This document shows positions 34,886-44,355 of a stretch of DNA of 64,000 bases, piece by piece. The stretch is from NCBI GenBank assembly GCA_946894095.1, contig OX335642.1, positions 21,773,021-21,837,020 of the forward strand, given 5' to 3'. Below the pieces are notes generated by a model. The model made no database searches. It was not told the origin of the DNA and saw nothing but the letters and a program-made list of their open reading frames with translations. Made by a program: the position numbers and the translations under genes. Within the stretch, counting starts at the first letter, position 1. Each line of letters begins with the position of its first letter. This stretch comes from Incurvaria masculella. Lineage: Eukaryota; Arthropoda; Insecta; Lepidoptera; Incurvariidae.

Positions 34886-35449
34886 TTTCTAGCCTATTTT
34901 AACAAGTTTTATCAAATTGAATGCACAAAATGCTTAGTGTGCTCGAGACTACACGTGTAGTTATAGCAGAAATGTGTAGTAACAATTAACAACATCCTAA
35001 GATGCAACACGAAAAAACAGTAATGGATCTAAAAATCGTGAGTTGTAACAGTAAGTCTCCGTCGCCACCGATATTAATAGTTATGGCGCATTAGCCGGGC
35101 ACTGTTGACACAAAAGGCTCCGTGTTATGGAAATGCGCGGCCTACATACTCTGGCATTCCTATTCCTGCATACCTTCCGACGTGCCCAATGCTTAAAATA
35201 ATCGTTAGTGGCGAGAAACTAAAGCTTTCGATGGGCAACATTCGGCTATCTCCGCCGCCGCCGTGTCGCGCCGCGTCCGCCGACGCACCGCACCTGCCGC
35301 ATCACTGCCAGATAATTTTCCGATACATTTAAGAGAAATGCCCCTAATTTTTCTTTCACATCGAAAACGTGACGCAAAAATTGAAGCTTGACAGATCCAT
35401 GTGTAGTTTAAGGCCTCATTGCGTGGTTTTCATCAACAAATGGAATGAA
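34886..35449. other. Intergenic stretch with short GC-rich patch
   Basis: 35245-35310 is CpG-rich (CCGCCGCCGCCGTGTCGCGC). No supported coding region or RNA. Confidence 0.35.
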
Positions 35450-35745
35450 AAGAGGTCTGGGTTCACATTCCCGCCCCGTTCATGCATCATATTTTTTCTC
35501 TTTCTGAGTTGGATAAATGCATTTAAAAACCGTAGGCCCTTTCCCTTAAATGGTGGTAGGATAATCGCATTGCATTGGATGAAAAGGTGGTCGCAGGTGC
35601 GATGAAAAAATGTCCGTGTTCTTCATCCAGTTCAATGTAGCTGTCCTCATGAAGGGACAGGACACCCAGTTCCTTCGGGGATGCGATGTGTTGGGGATCA
35701 AGAGAGTGGGTGTGGTATTAGCCATCCGTGTTCAGTCACATAAAA
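35450..35745 (+). mobile_element. SINE family S, partial tRNA-like head
   Basis: B box GGGTTCACATTCC, then the body through TTCATCCAGTTCAATGTAGC, GTGTTGGGGATCA and GGTATTAGCCATCCGTG to an A-rich tail. The A box is absent. Confidence 0.85.
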
Positions 35746-35929
35746 AAAGTTTATTTAACTCATACGGGAAAAAAACGTCAACTCTCGAGTTTTTTAAGAA
35801 TTACAAGTGGAGGACTCGATAACCAATAATGAAGTGGGAGGTGATGATGAAACCAAAATTACTTAATGTTTTATTATTGTGATAAAATGGTAAAAAAATT
35901 GGTTCTCAAAGAATTAGTCGGAAAGCAAA

Positions 35930-36450
35930 CATGGTGACGGCTCTTTTTTAAACCTGGCTGATGGCATACGCCAATGCGTCGCCTCAGATGCGCCTGAAGA
36001 CGTCCATGGGCTTTCGAAATGTTTCGAGGGACTGCGAAAATTTGACGCCAGATGATTTTTCACACAATAGCGGAAAGAAACCAAATTGTATTTTAGAGGA
36101 AATACTATGGCAGTATTTATCCTCGAAAATACCCTGACAGTGCATTCCACAGTTTACCGATCCAGAGATATAATCTGGAGAATCGTTTCGGGATCAGGAG
36201 AAATGTTAACAGTAAATGGGTGCATCTACAACCCGTTCACGCTTGACTGTTTTTTTAAATGTACATCGCGACATATATATGTATAGCGTACGCTAAGGCC
36301 TTAAAGACGTGCCCGCTGACCCCCGGGGGCTTTCGAACCTTCAGAGAGGCTGCTAGAACCACAGAAATATCTGTGGCTATAACCATGCCAGGAGGTCAGG
36401 TGCTACCCGATATGTGTGTAGGACTCAGACAGGTCAGAGCGAATGCGTGA
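35930..36450. repeat. Repeat family F, two adjoining copies
   Basis: GGCATACGCCAATGCG, CCATGGGCTTTCGAAATG, GTGCATTCCACAGTTTACCG and a second block CCCCCGGGGGCTTTCGAACC recur at 41310-41445 and 41895-42120. Class unknown, possibly LINE-derived. Frames through it are interrupted. Confidence 0.55.
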
Positions 36451-37116
36451 TTAAACAATAAACATGGCACGTGTTTTCTAAAGCTTTTCTAATCAATTAA
36501 CTGACCGGAAACACTCAATATGAATGACAGCGGTCACTTCATACAAAACATATCTGTCAACAGTACAAAGTTCCAACATGTTAGCACCTATGCACCGTTG
36601 ACAACAAATACACGTGTGATGTCAGCTATTCATGCATGGTGATACACTGATGGTACTTAGACGCAATACTTCGAATGCTTGTTCCACTAAATATCGTCCT
36701 GTGAAAGTATTTCGTGTTCTTATGCGTCGTTGGAAATCGAGAACAAGTAGTGAGGTAATTAGTAAGCGAACGGGCTATCCGCCGCTACCGTAAATGTATG
36801 TACTTTCACTAAAAAGTGGCTAAGATCCCACTGTACGAATTAGTTTCGCCACTCCCGTCCTTCCTTACTGGTTGGCAGGAGCAGGGTTGGATTCAGATCC
36901 TCGGTAAAATATACTAACTTGTCTAAAAATCTACCCACCGTCCGTCGGAAACTTTACTCGAAAAAAAAAATCGAAGCAGCATAAAAGTCCATACAACTGA
37001 TTATGCAGTCAATACATTGAACGGTTGTCAAAATTATTAACCTAAAATAAAAGGTATTAACGTGTCGTCGGACCATGTAAATCCGATACAATTGTTGGAC
37101 TTAATTTACTGAACAT
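36451..37116. other. AT-rich intergenic stretch
   Basis: No supported gene. A GATTCAGATCC near 36890 is B-box-like but isolated. Confidence 0.35.
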
Positions 37117-37834
37117 ATAAAAAAAGAATTTAACAAAAAAAATAACCGACTTCAAGGAAAAAGCACTAAAAAGTAAAAAATAATTTTCATTTTTGTAGTT
37201 ACGATTTCTGTTATTCTTTGAGTCGGCGTCAGCCGGGCACGCGCTACGCCAATCAAGAGAACCTAACCTAACCTAACCTAACCTAACCTAACCTAACCTA
37301 ACCTAACCTAACCTAACCTAACCTAACCTAACCTAACCTAACCTAACCTAACCTAACCTTGGCTGACACCGACTCAAAAAATAACAGAAATCGTAACTAC
37401 AAAAATGAAAATTATTTTTTACTTTTTAGTGCTTTTTCCTTGAAGTCGGTTATTTTTTTTGTTAAATTCTTTTTTTATTTGTTTATTTTTAGTGAATCTG
37501 AAGTACACTTACTAATTTGTACACGTCCTTTCCAATAAAAAAAGAATCATCGAAATCGGTTGGCGTTATATTGAGTTATTCGTCCATTTGTCGCGCAATC
37601 TTAATACAAATTTAAGACTTTTATGATTTTCTCATGGATATCATTGTCAGAACTTAACCAAATTAAAATGGGACCACTTGGGAAGCACTAGCTATCATTT
37701 AAAAAAATAATTATCAAAATCGGTTCACCCAGGCAAAAGTTATGAGGTAACAAACATAAAAAAAAAAACAAAAAAAACAAAAAAAACATACAGACGAATT
37801 GATAACCTCCTCCTTTTTTTGAAGTCGGTTAAAA
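37117..37834 (+). mobile_element. Foldback element enclosing a telomere-type array
   Basis: Inverted repeat arms at 37117-37234 and 37361-37478 (118 bp, two mismatches) enclose the CCTAA array. Each arm contains AACCGACTTCAAGG. The element appears to continue to about 37834, where TTGAAGTCGGTTA matches the same motif inverted and ATCAAAATCGGTTCACCC occurs inside. The terminal fragment at 34834 belongs to the same family. The terminal motif is one I recall as common in moths and butterflies. Confidence 0.75.
37261..37359. repeat. Interstitial telomere-type array (CCTAA)n
   Basis: About 20 uninterrupted units of CCTAA, the arthropod TTAGG telomere repeat read on the C-rich strand. It lies in the loop of the 118-bp inverted repeat and not at a sequence end, so it is interstitial. 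Confidence 0.97.
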
Positions 37835-37975
37835 ATTATGGTATTTCCACGTAGTACACTTGCGATGCGATAACATACTACACAACAGGAAAATATGGTA
37901 CCAATAGTATACTTATGGTACGACTTCCGACCCTGGGCAGGAGCACAGAGTAACGCGGCAGCAGTGACCGCTCAC

Positions 37976-38144
37976 CGCCCGTCGGTTTCGCTGCTTGAAG
38001 ACACATAAAACAATTGACGGTGCCCTTTGAGACTACACCGCCGTTGTTCATATATGTAACTGCCGGGGCACCGTCTGCCAGCAGGTATACGATGGACCAC
38101 TTTCCACATTTACATCTCGAATCATCTTCCATGAGTTTATTCAT
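37976..38144 (-). CDS. Candidate first coding exon, unknown protein
   Basis: Minus-strand frame opening at an ATG at 38144 in the context TTCGAAATGAAT and running 56 codons to a strong donor-like site GGCG|GTGAGC at 37976/37975 (phase 1). Visible features are an acidic start (MEDDSR), a CKC at residues 11-13 and a CFMC at 45-48, which could form a four-cysteine metal site. Codon use is more GC-rich at third positions than the surroundings. Past the donor the frame continues 32 codons with no obvious similarity. I do not recognise the protein and no following exon is visible in the window. It could be a chance frame. Confidence 0.3.
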
Positions 38145-38562
38145 TTCGAACGGTTCGATACAAATTTACCATATTTGTTAAACAAACAGGTAGTAAAATA
38201 ATTTAAAGATGACAGTTTCTCTGTAGCCCACGCAACCACTAGGCTGATTCATTTCACTGGCTTGATAATTATAATGATGTTAGTTTCTCAAAATGTTTGC
38301 TTCAGTAATTAAAAGAGGAAAAAAATTATATTGTAATATGATATAACCGCGATGATCATTTATTAAATGTTTTTACTTTAAATATTTAAAACAATATGAA
38401 CTACCTAAATTCGAAATAGTCGGTATAATTTTATTATTTCCATTAATTATATGTTTAATAAACGAGAAACCTAAACTGGTAGATGAATATAATTAAATTG
38501 AGGTTATACATATTTGGGAATTAATAAGTCGATTGGTTTTAATGAAAATGCATCAATACAGA
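38145..38562. other. AT-rich stretch between two candidate exons
   Basis: Nothing recognised. The flanking candidate exons lie on opposite strands. Confidence 0.35.
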
Positions 38563-38674
38563 CGTGTATTCTTGGCATTCAGTCATTGCGGATTCAGTAG
38601 AGTTAACAGAAGAAGAATTTACTTTGACTGTTAACTCTACTGAATCCGCAATGACTGAATGCCAAGAATACACG
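38563..38674. repeat. Perfect 47-bp inverted repeat, 18-nt loop
   Basis: Arms 38563-38609 and 38628-38674 are exact reverse complements, starting CGTGTATTCTTGGCATTCAG, around the loop AAGAAGAATTTACTTTGA. The right arm is in frame with the candidate exon that follows, so the left arm looks like an inverted copy of coding-like sequence. Confidence 0.97.
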
Positions 38675-38827
38675 CCCAGGTACTCCCAAGACTGCCGCTT
38701 CAATGAAAATGTATTTTTACTTTTCAACTGGAATACTTCCCAGTTGAATGTGGTCGTGCAATCCAAGGAAGACCCGGACATGAAAACGAATTCCCAGTTG
38801 TGTGTGTATAATTCCAACGCTAAGTAG
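38609..38827 (+). CDS. Candidate orphan exon or fragment, unknown extracellular-type protein
   Basis: A plus-strand frame through the loop and right arm of the 47-bp inverted repeat reads on for about 70 codons and stops just after AACGCTAAGTAGGTG. That end offers donor-like sites (TAA|GTAGGT or TAG|GTGAAA), and AACAG|AAGAAG at 38609 resembles an acceptor. The translation has several Asn-X-Ser/Thr sequons, three cysteines (TEC, QDC, QLC) and non-repetitive composition, which would suit a secreted or membrane protein's outer domain. I do not recognise the family. It may be an exon, a gene fragment or a chance frame; the in-frame ATG at 38564 lies in the inverted copy and is unlikely to be a real start. 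Confidence 0.3.
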   Translation, partial: EEEFTLTVNSTESAMTECQEYTPRYSQDCRFNENVFLLFNWNTSQLNVVVQSKEDPDMKTNSQLCVYNSNAK

Positions 38828-40962
38828 GTGAAAAATATATCCCTGTTTAACCATAGATTAAAAAGAGGAAGATATGGATGGCTAACGTCATGCAACGTAC
38901 AAAACTTGCCAAAAACTGCTTATTATGCCATTTATAACCAGTGCCATCTCCCGTCACTGCCAGAACTAGTTGCACCGTCATTGAAATTAGTTTGATTCCA
39001 AACTTTGCCTCATTAGGCCTGATGAAAATGTTACGTTTAACTATAAATTAAGTAATTTCATTGTAAATAAAAAGATCAATGACATTCAATGGTTTGTATT
39101 TAACTTACTCTGAAATATGAATTGTAACGCCACCTGTGGACTTTTATTTTCCCTATTCAACACTGGTATCACCTTAGCAATCGATGCCTTCGCCTTGAAT
39201 CTATGGTTTAACATAAAAATACCGGAAAAACGATAACATCCTAAGCGTTAACAACATTAAAGATATTCCAAAGATATAAACCTAAAATATGAACTCACCC
39301 TTCCTAAAACCATTATGATTGTGTACAATCCAAACATTTATTTTATTAATGACCGGTCGGCTCACGCTGGCCTCCCAGACCATTTCCTCATAAACGGTGG
39401 CGGCAGAAGAATTTGTCACAGATATTTATGCCCTCGTCGATTTTGCATAAACGATTTAAAATTATAATTTCGTTGTCTTTCCTTATTTATTTAGGCTTAT
39501 ATAATAGGCGGGAGGGCAATATGTCACGCGGCGCGGTGATTATCGACAGATTACGATATTTTGCCACCCGAACTGTTTGAAAACGGCCTTTTTGTGTCTC
39601 GGCCTTTCACATGATATTCCAAGACAATTCTAGCTGCTACCATATTGCATTTACTAGATAATATTATCTACTAGCAGCTGGTTTGAAATATTTTATTAAT
39701 ACTTATATAATAAAATAGAAGAATATATTTAGTTTTATCAACTGAGTTTTTTATTTCCCCTCCTAGCAATTTGAGAACGCATCGTGGTAGTAACTAAAGA
39801 TAATCTTTTATACGAATTTAACATTGGGTTTAGTTAGTGCAAGTTAAAAAAAAAACAAAAAATATTCAGTGCTTATATAATAGCATATAACTCGTATCAA
39901 CAACGACGAGGACATTACACCAGATTACTGTTTTCTACCAGCAGCCGATCAAAACCTCATACAACAATCTTATTCGTACATAAATGTTTTTAACGTTGAG
40001 TTACTCCCCATTTTTCGACATGCGATTTTGGTTATTGAAATATATGTATTTTAAGGGACGTTGTATTTTAAGGGACGACAAATTTGTAATATGACTACCA
40101 GTAAAGTTTCTTGTACTAACCCCGTCTTGTACATTGACGCATCGCAGAATATGTTTGCACTGAATTAACGGAAATAAACGGAATTTAGTAAATACTTGAA
40201 GGTTTGTTATTTGTTTTCGTTTTAATTTAGTAATATTATTTATCGGAAGCTTTCGCACGGGGAGGTGAGTATATTTGGAAACTTGTTTGCAACATTTCTT
40301 TAAAAAACCACATTATTTATTGCGATGCACGAAACTAGTTACTAACCACGTCCGCCGACTTAAACTTACCAGTCGAATCTCAAATCACCAAAACTCGCAC
40401 ACGGTCCGCAACTCTATAATTAATAGAGTCGCCCTTTAAATTTGAGAAACTTAAGAACGTGTGAATTATTATAATCGACCGATACCGTGTCGCCGTTGGA
40501 CAGAAGTGTGGGTCGCCTACGTGCGTCGTGTGGAATGACGTAGTGCCAGATAGTGACAGCTCGTGGTCTATCAATCGTTCATCAATGATAATTCGGTAGT
40601 GATAATGACGTGACGTGAATTATCGGCTCCGCCCCGCTTGTAAACATGTCGCCAAATTATCGCATTTGAGGGTTGCGTTTGTGAACTGAAGCGGTTTTAA
40701 TTGGCTTCAGCGCTCACTTCAGCGTGAGAGAAGCCTTCTAGATAACGTTAATTTATAGCTTCAAATGAATTTCATGCGTCGATTGAAGCAGACTGGTTAT
40801 AACTAAGGTTAACAGGTCACGAACCCGCAAATATATGGAAACTAATATATATAGAATGGGTGACACCGTTTTTTTATTCAAAAAAACAATCTACAAATAT
40901 GGGTCATTCCGGTTCTAAATAGGAATTCATTCCCATTTCAAATATATGTCTTGGTTCTACGG
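38828..40962. other. AT-rich intergenic stretch
   Basis: About 2.1 kb without a supported gene. Minus-strand frames at 40001-40258 and 40380-40574 have no recognisable domain. A 17-nt motif containing GTATTTTAAGGGACG occurs twice at 40045-40080. Confidence 0.4.
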
Positions 40963-40969
40963 TGATCCG

Positions 40970-41090
40970 ATAACCAGTAGGGCGACGTCTTGTCGTTCGA
41001 TAATCGAGATTAAGCGACTCTGGGCGCGGTCGGATTTTGGATGGGTGACCGGTGAGGTGTTAGCACTTGGCCCGCCTTTTAAGATTTGTC
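40970..41090 (+). mobile_element. 5S-rRNA-like SINE head, solitary
   Basis: AGTAGGGCGACGTC, CGATAATCGAGATTAAGCGA and GGATTTTGGATGGGTGACCG are colinear with the 5S-type head at 43970, covering box A and box C. What follows is not the family S body, so it is truncated or belongs to a different 5S-headed family. Confidence 0.65.
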
Positions 41091-41309
41091 GTTTGAGAAA
41101 AAAATAACTACAACCTTATATACATTTCATTTCTTTTCAAAGTGTGGCCCACGAGCTTTTGTCCACGTTTCTACATATATGCTCGAACCAGTGTTTATTA
41201 CATTTATTTCACTTCAGAGTAAAATGAAATTTGCTGATTCGATTATTTTCTCACTACCGTTATCAAGAAGATTTTTTTTATTTTTTTTTGATAAAGACAT
41301 TTTTTTTAT

Positions 41310-41445
41310 GTTAAGCGAGGCACATGGCATACGCCAAGACCTCTTAATGTGCCCGTCGACCCCCATGGGCTTACCAACTTTCAGGAGGGCTTCGAAAACC
41401 ATGGACCAGCATGGTCCATGGTTTCCATGGTGTGGCATTGATGTC
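41310..41445. repeat. Repeat family F, copy
   Basis: GGCATACGCCAAGACC, CCCCATGGGCTTACCAAC, TTCAGGAGGGCTTCGAAAAC and the palindromic CCATGGACCAGCATGGTCCA. The minus-strand 74-codon frame crosses it and is not proposed as a gene. Confidence 0.55.
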
Positions 41446-41894
41446 CGTTATTAAAAAAATCATGTTCATGCATTGGTAGCTAACAATAACATATTTTAAG
41501 TTATTACTGCGTGACACTACCGGAAATCCAGTCACGTTGGAGGTAAATTACGCATCGATCGATATATCAGCCGATTTATCAGCCAAAAGAATCTCCATTC
41601 GACGTCTTCCCGCTATCATCCCTCAGATCGCGCTGATGTCGTAAAGCTGTGAATAGATTTTCGTTTATCAGCCTCCGCCGCCCAGATAGGAGATGCGTAT
41701 CTCAGCATCCGCCGCGATCTGTATGGATATGAGCAATCACTTTACATAATTGTACGAGCCGCTAGTGGGTTCAGGGATATGGATACTACTGGAGGTCTCA
41801 CGGCTCCAATGGACCAATAGCTGTAGATTACGGTAACTTTCAAAGTTTGAATAAGATAATTTTCAATATTTGATTTTTTACTGAATTATTTTTT
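41446..41894. other. Intergenic stretch, nothing assigned
   Basis: No gene or shared repeat noticed. It contains a short ATCGATCGATATATCAGCCG stretch near 41554. Confidence 0.35.
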
Positions 41895-42120
41895 AAATAA
41901 GTATATCGCCACTTGTGGCGGACGCCATGCTTTTAAAGAGGTGTCACACGATGCACATGGGTTTTCGAAATTCCAGAAATGCTGCGAAAACCATGGGGGC
42001 GATGTGTCTCTTCCCACCATGTTTGAATGTTGTACAGTTGGGGTAAATACTTCGGTAAGGAATGCATTCCACTGTTTACCGACCTTAAGATTTACAAGAT
42101 AGGTTGATTCTCATCCAAGA
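41895..42120. repeat. Repeat family F, copy
   Basis: GTGGCGGACGCCATGC, ACATGGGTTTTCGAAATTCC, TGCTGCGAAAACCATGGG and AATGCATTCCACTGTTTACC align with the other F copies. Confidence 0.55.
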
Positions 42121-43329
42121 AATTTCAAAATTGTATGGATACATTCCTTGCCCTTTACGCGTTGAGATGTATGTGCGGTCGCATTCAAAAGTCCAGTAGC
42201 ACATTCAATCGTGATTGCTATTAAGCACTCACATCGCGCGGTGGTGAATGAGGAGGAGGGGATCACATCGCCCATGCGGTTTCCGGTAGGAACCCCCGCC
42301 TGAGAACCGGTGGGCGGGGAAGGGGCACGACACGTCATGTGCAAAACGAACCAGACCGTAGGGTGCTACTGGACTTGAGTTTAGGATATACATCCGGTTG
42401 AATGAAAAGATGAACAGTCGAAATATTTTGACTTTTGGAAACAATTATAGTGTTGAGTATAGATTCAAACATACTTGAGGCTGTCTACTAGGTACTGAGT
42501 AAACAAAACCCTTACAAAATTGAATCAGAGGTTGTATTTAAACACAATTCATTTTTACGTTTACCCGGAAGTGTATGCTTTAACCTTTGGTTGACTGTAC
42601 ATACAATATTATGTTAAAGAAGTGTTAAATTCACAATTGTTAACGTTGTTTACTCAAATAGTAACCAAATCAAATATTACCTACTTTAGATATGACAGTA
42701 ATGGAAATACATTGCTGTTTTTTTAAATTTATTATTTTTAGCTTATTTTCTTTTGAAGATATATTACAATTACGCATTTTTTAAACGTTTGTTAACATTT
42801 CTTTATAATCGGAAGGCATCACTACAAACACACTAGCTCACAAGATATTGCCTCGAGGGGTATCAAGCTAAACCACCATCCCGTGATATGATAAATAATT
42901 CGTAAGTCATGATCCACCGCGTGGCAATCGCTGTCAAACTCCTTGCGGGTAATCCATCGCTGCTCACCTCTTCTACGTCGCGTCGTCTGCCAGCAGCCGC
43001 GGAGACTAGTTGCACTTGAGATGGAGATCAGTAAGTTAATATTTTAATCAGCTCATAACCGACTAACGGTTTTGCTTTTTATGACCGAATGACCAGAGAT
43101 ACTTATAGACTCAGCAGTTGAGCCATCACCCGGGTTCAATACCGTCATATGTAATAACTTTCTTTCAAAAGATGAATGCTTTCGTGCCAAATTATTAATA
43201 TTTAAATATTCTCTAACTATTTTCTATGGAAATATAAATAATGAAAAGCCTTAATTGCTGTCAATTTCGCAATATATAAGTAGAAGTACTTAGTTACAAT
43301 AAGTTTTGCTTGTTATTAAATTAGTTTCT
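42121..43329. other. Intergenic stretch, one SINE-like B box
   Basis: Around 43080-43145, ACCCGGGTTCAATACC is B-box-like and followed by AACTTTCTTTC, so a diverged tRNA-headed SINE is possible. 42240-42360 is GC-richer with overlapping minus frames. No gene supported. Confidence 0.3.
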
Positions 43330-43640
43330 AGGCATCGGTAACCAGTTCCAATACTTTTACAAGCTTGTCCTTCGATAAAGCCTCCTCTAAAGATTTCCAC
43401 GTTGTCCTATCTTTTGCTAAACCTACAAATCCTTTGTGGGAAGATGACTTCAAAGGAGTAGTCCTTTGAAGTCATCTTCCCACCGCTTTAACTTTGGTCT
43501 TATGCTTCTTTTACCCCATGGGACCATTTTGTTAATAATTCAGTGCATTTTTATTTTGATTCTCTTAGGAAGTGTCCCACCCATAACCATTTTCGTTGTT
43601 TAAATATTTTTTAAGTCTTTTAATGTATTAATCCTTTTAT
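43330..43640 (-). pseudogene. LINE ORF2 C-terminal remnant
   Basis: On the minus strand, broken frames give WVGHFLRES near 43580, PKLKRWEDDFK near 43500-43465 and LAKDRTTWKSLEEAL near 43420-43370, followed by a stop near 43330. This order (W.GH, RW.DD, DR..W..LEEA) is typical of the last about 80 residues of arthropod non-LTR retrotransposon ORF2 proteins, downstream of reverse transcriptase. It is broken by stops, a frameshift and a 48-bp foldback at 43436-43483. The clade (R1, Jockey or CR1-like) cannot be decided. It is non-functional. Confidence 0.6.
43436..43483. repeat. Perfect 22-bp inverted repeat, 4-nt loop
   Basis: GTGGGAAGATGACTTCAAAG extended by GA, loop GTAG, then the exact reverse complement. 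It lies in the LINE remnant at the conserved RWEDDFK codons, where the right arm is original LINE sequence and the left arm an inverted copy. Confidence 0.95.
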
Positions 43641-43849
43641 GTTTTTTGTTTACCTCTGTCTCTTCTTTGTACACAAATTATAGTTTTTCTTTTTTTCTTT
43701 TCTGAAAAATTGGGGCATGTTGCATCTGCTCTATCTGCATAGTGATTATTGCCTGACCCATTTGAGCGTCGTGAGCGTCTTCATATTTCAGTAAAAGTAA
43801 CTATATTTTTATTTGAAATCAATTGAATAAAAAAAAAAAAAATTAGCCA

Positions 43850-43950
43850 CATTGGAACTAGGTGCCATGTCAGGAAACTCCTCATATTGCACGGCAACAT
43901 TAAATTGGATGGAAAATACGGTAAATTTTCTGTGTCTCGTTGACCATCGT
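43850..43950 (-). mobile_element. SINE family S fragment
   Basis: Minus-strand match: AACTAGGTGCCATGTCAGGA, CACGGCAACATTAAATTGG and TTTCTGTGTCTCGTTGACC. It ends just before a plus-strand 5S-headed copy. Confidence 0.7.
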
Positions 43951-43969
43951 TTAGTCAATACAAATGTAT

Positions 43970-44355
43970 GTCAGCCTCAGTAGCCCAGTGGCGCGACACT
44001 TCGGCGATCGCTCTCCGAAGTTAAGCAACGCTGGGTCCGGTCTGGTCTTGGATGGGTGACCATTCGATCGTTGAGAGAGGCTGGCCGTGGTTCGGATTCC
44101 ACGTTAAGCTGTAGGTCCCCTTCCTTACTTACTAGGTGGTAGGGTTTATCCCGCCCGGGTTGGTACCATCGCATTGGATGGACGATGGTTGAAGCGGCAA
44201 TGAAAATTGTCCGTGTTTTCCATCCAGTTCAATGTAGCCGTGCAATATAAGGAAGGTCCTGGCATGGCATCTAGTTCCCATGTGGTGTGTTGGGCTAATA
44301 CCATGACAGAACTTGTGGTATTAGCCATCCATGTCCAGTCGCATAAAAATATATA
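43970..44355 (+). mobile_element. Full-length SINE with 5S-rRNA-like head, copy 2
   Basis: The head starts GTCAGCCTCAGTAGCCCAGT. Box-A-like CCGAAGTTAAGCAACGCTGG lies at 44015-44034 and box-C-like GGTCTTGGATGGGTGACC at 44044-44061, both close to eukaryotic 5S rRNA gene elements. A GTTGAGAGAGGCTGGCC linker joins the body shared with tRNA-headed copies, ending GTCCAGTCGCATAAAAATAT. This is the clearest 5S head in the window. Opposite-strand frames over it are artefacts. Confidence 0.85.

Noticed and set aside
37261..37359. Chromosome end (telomere)
   Set aside because: The CCTAA array is only about 100 bp, has unique sequence on both sides and sits inside an inverted repeat, so it is interstitial.
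38539..38895. 118-codon minus-strand frame
   Set aside because: It is the shadow of the 47-bp inverted repeat and of the plus-strand exon-like frame, whose composition is more protein-like.
41086..41454. 122-codon plus-strand frame
   Set aside because: It starts in unassigned sequence and ends inside repeat family F. The middle is a Phe-rich stretch from T-runs, with no recognisable domain.
44010..44065. 5S rRNA gene
   Set aside because: Only the internal box A to box C region matches. The ends do not pair as in 5S rRNA, and it is fused to a SINE body.
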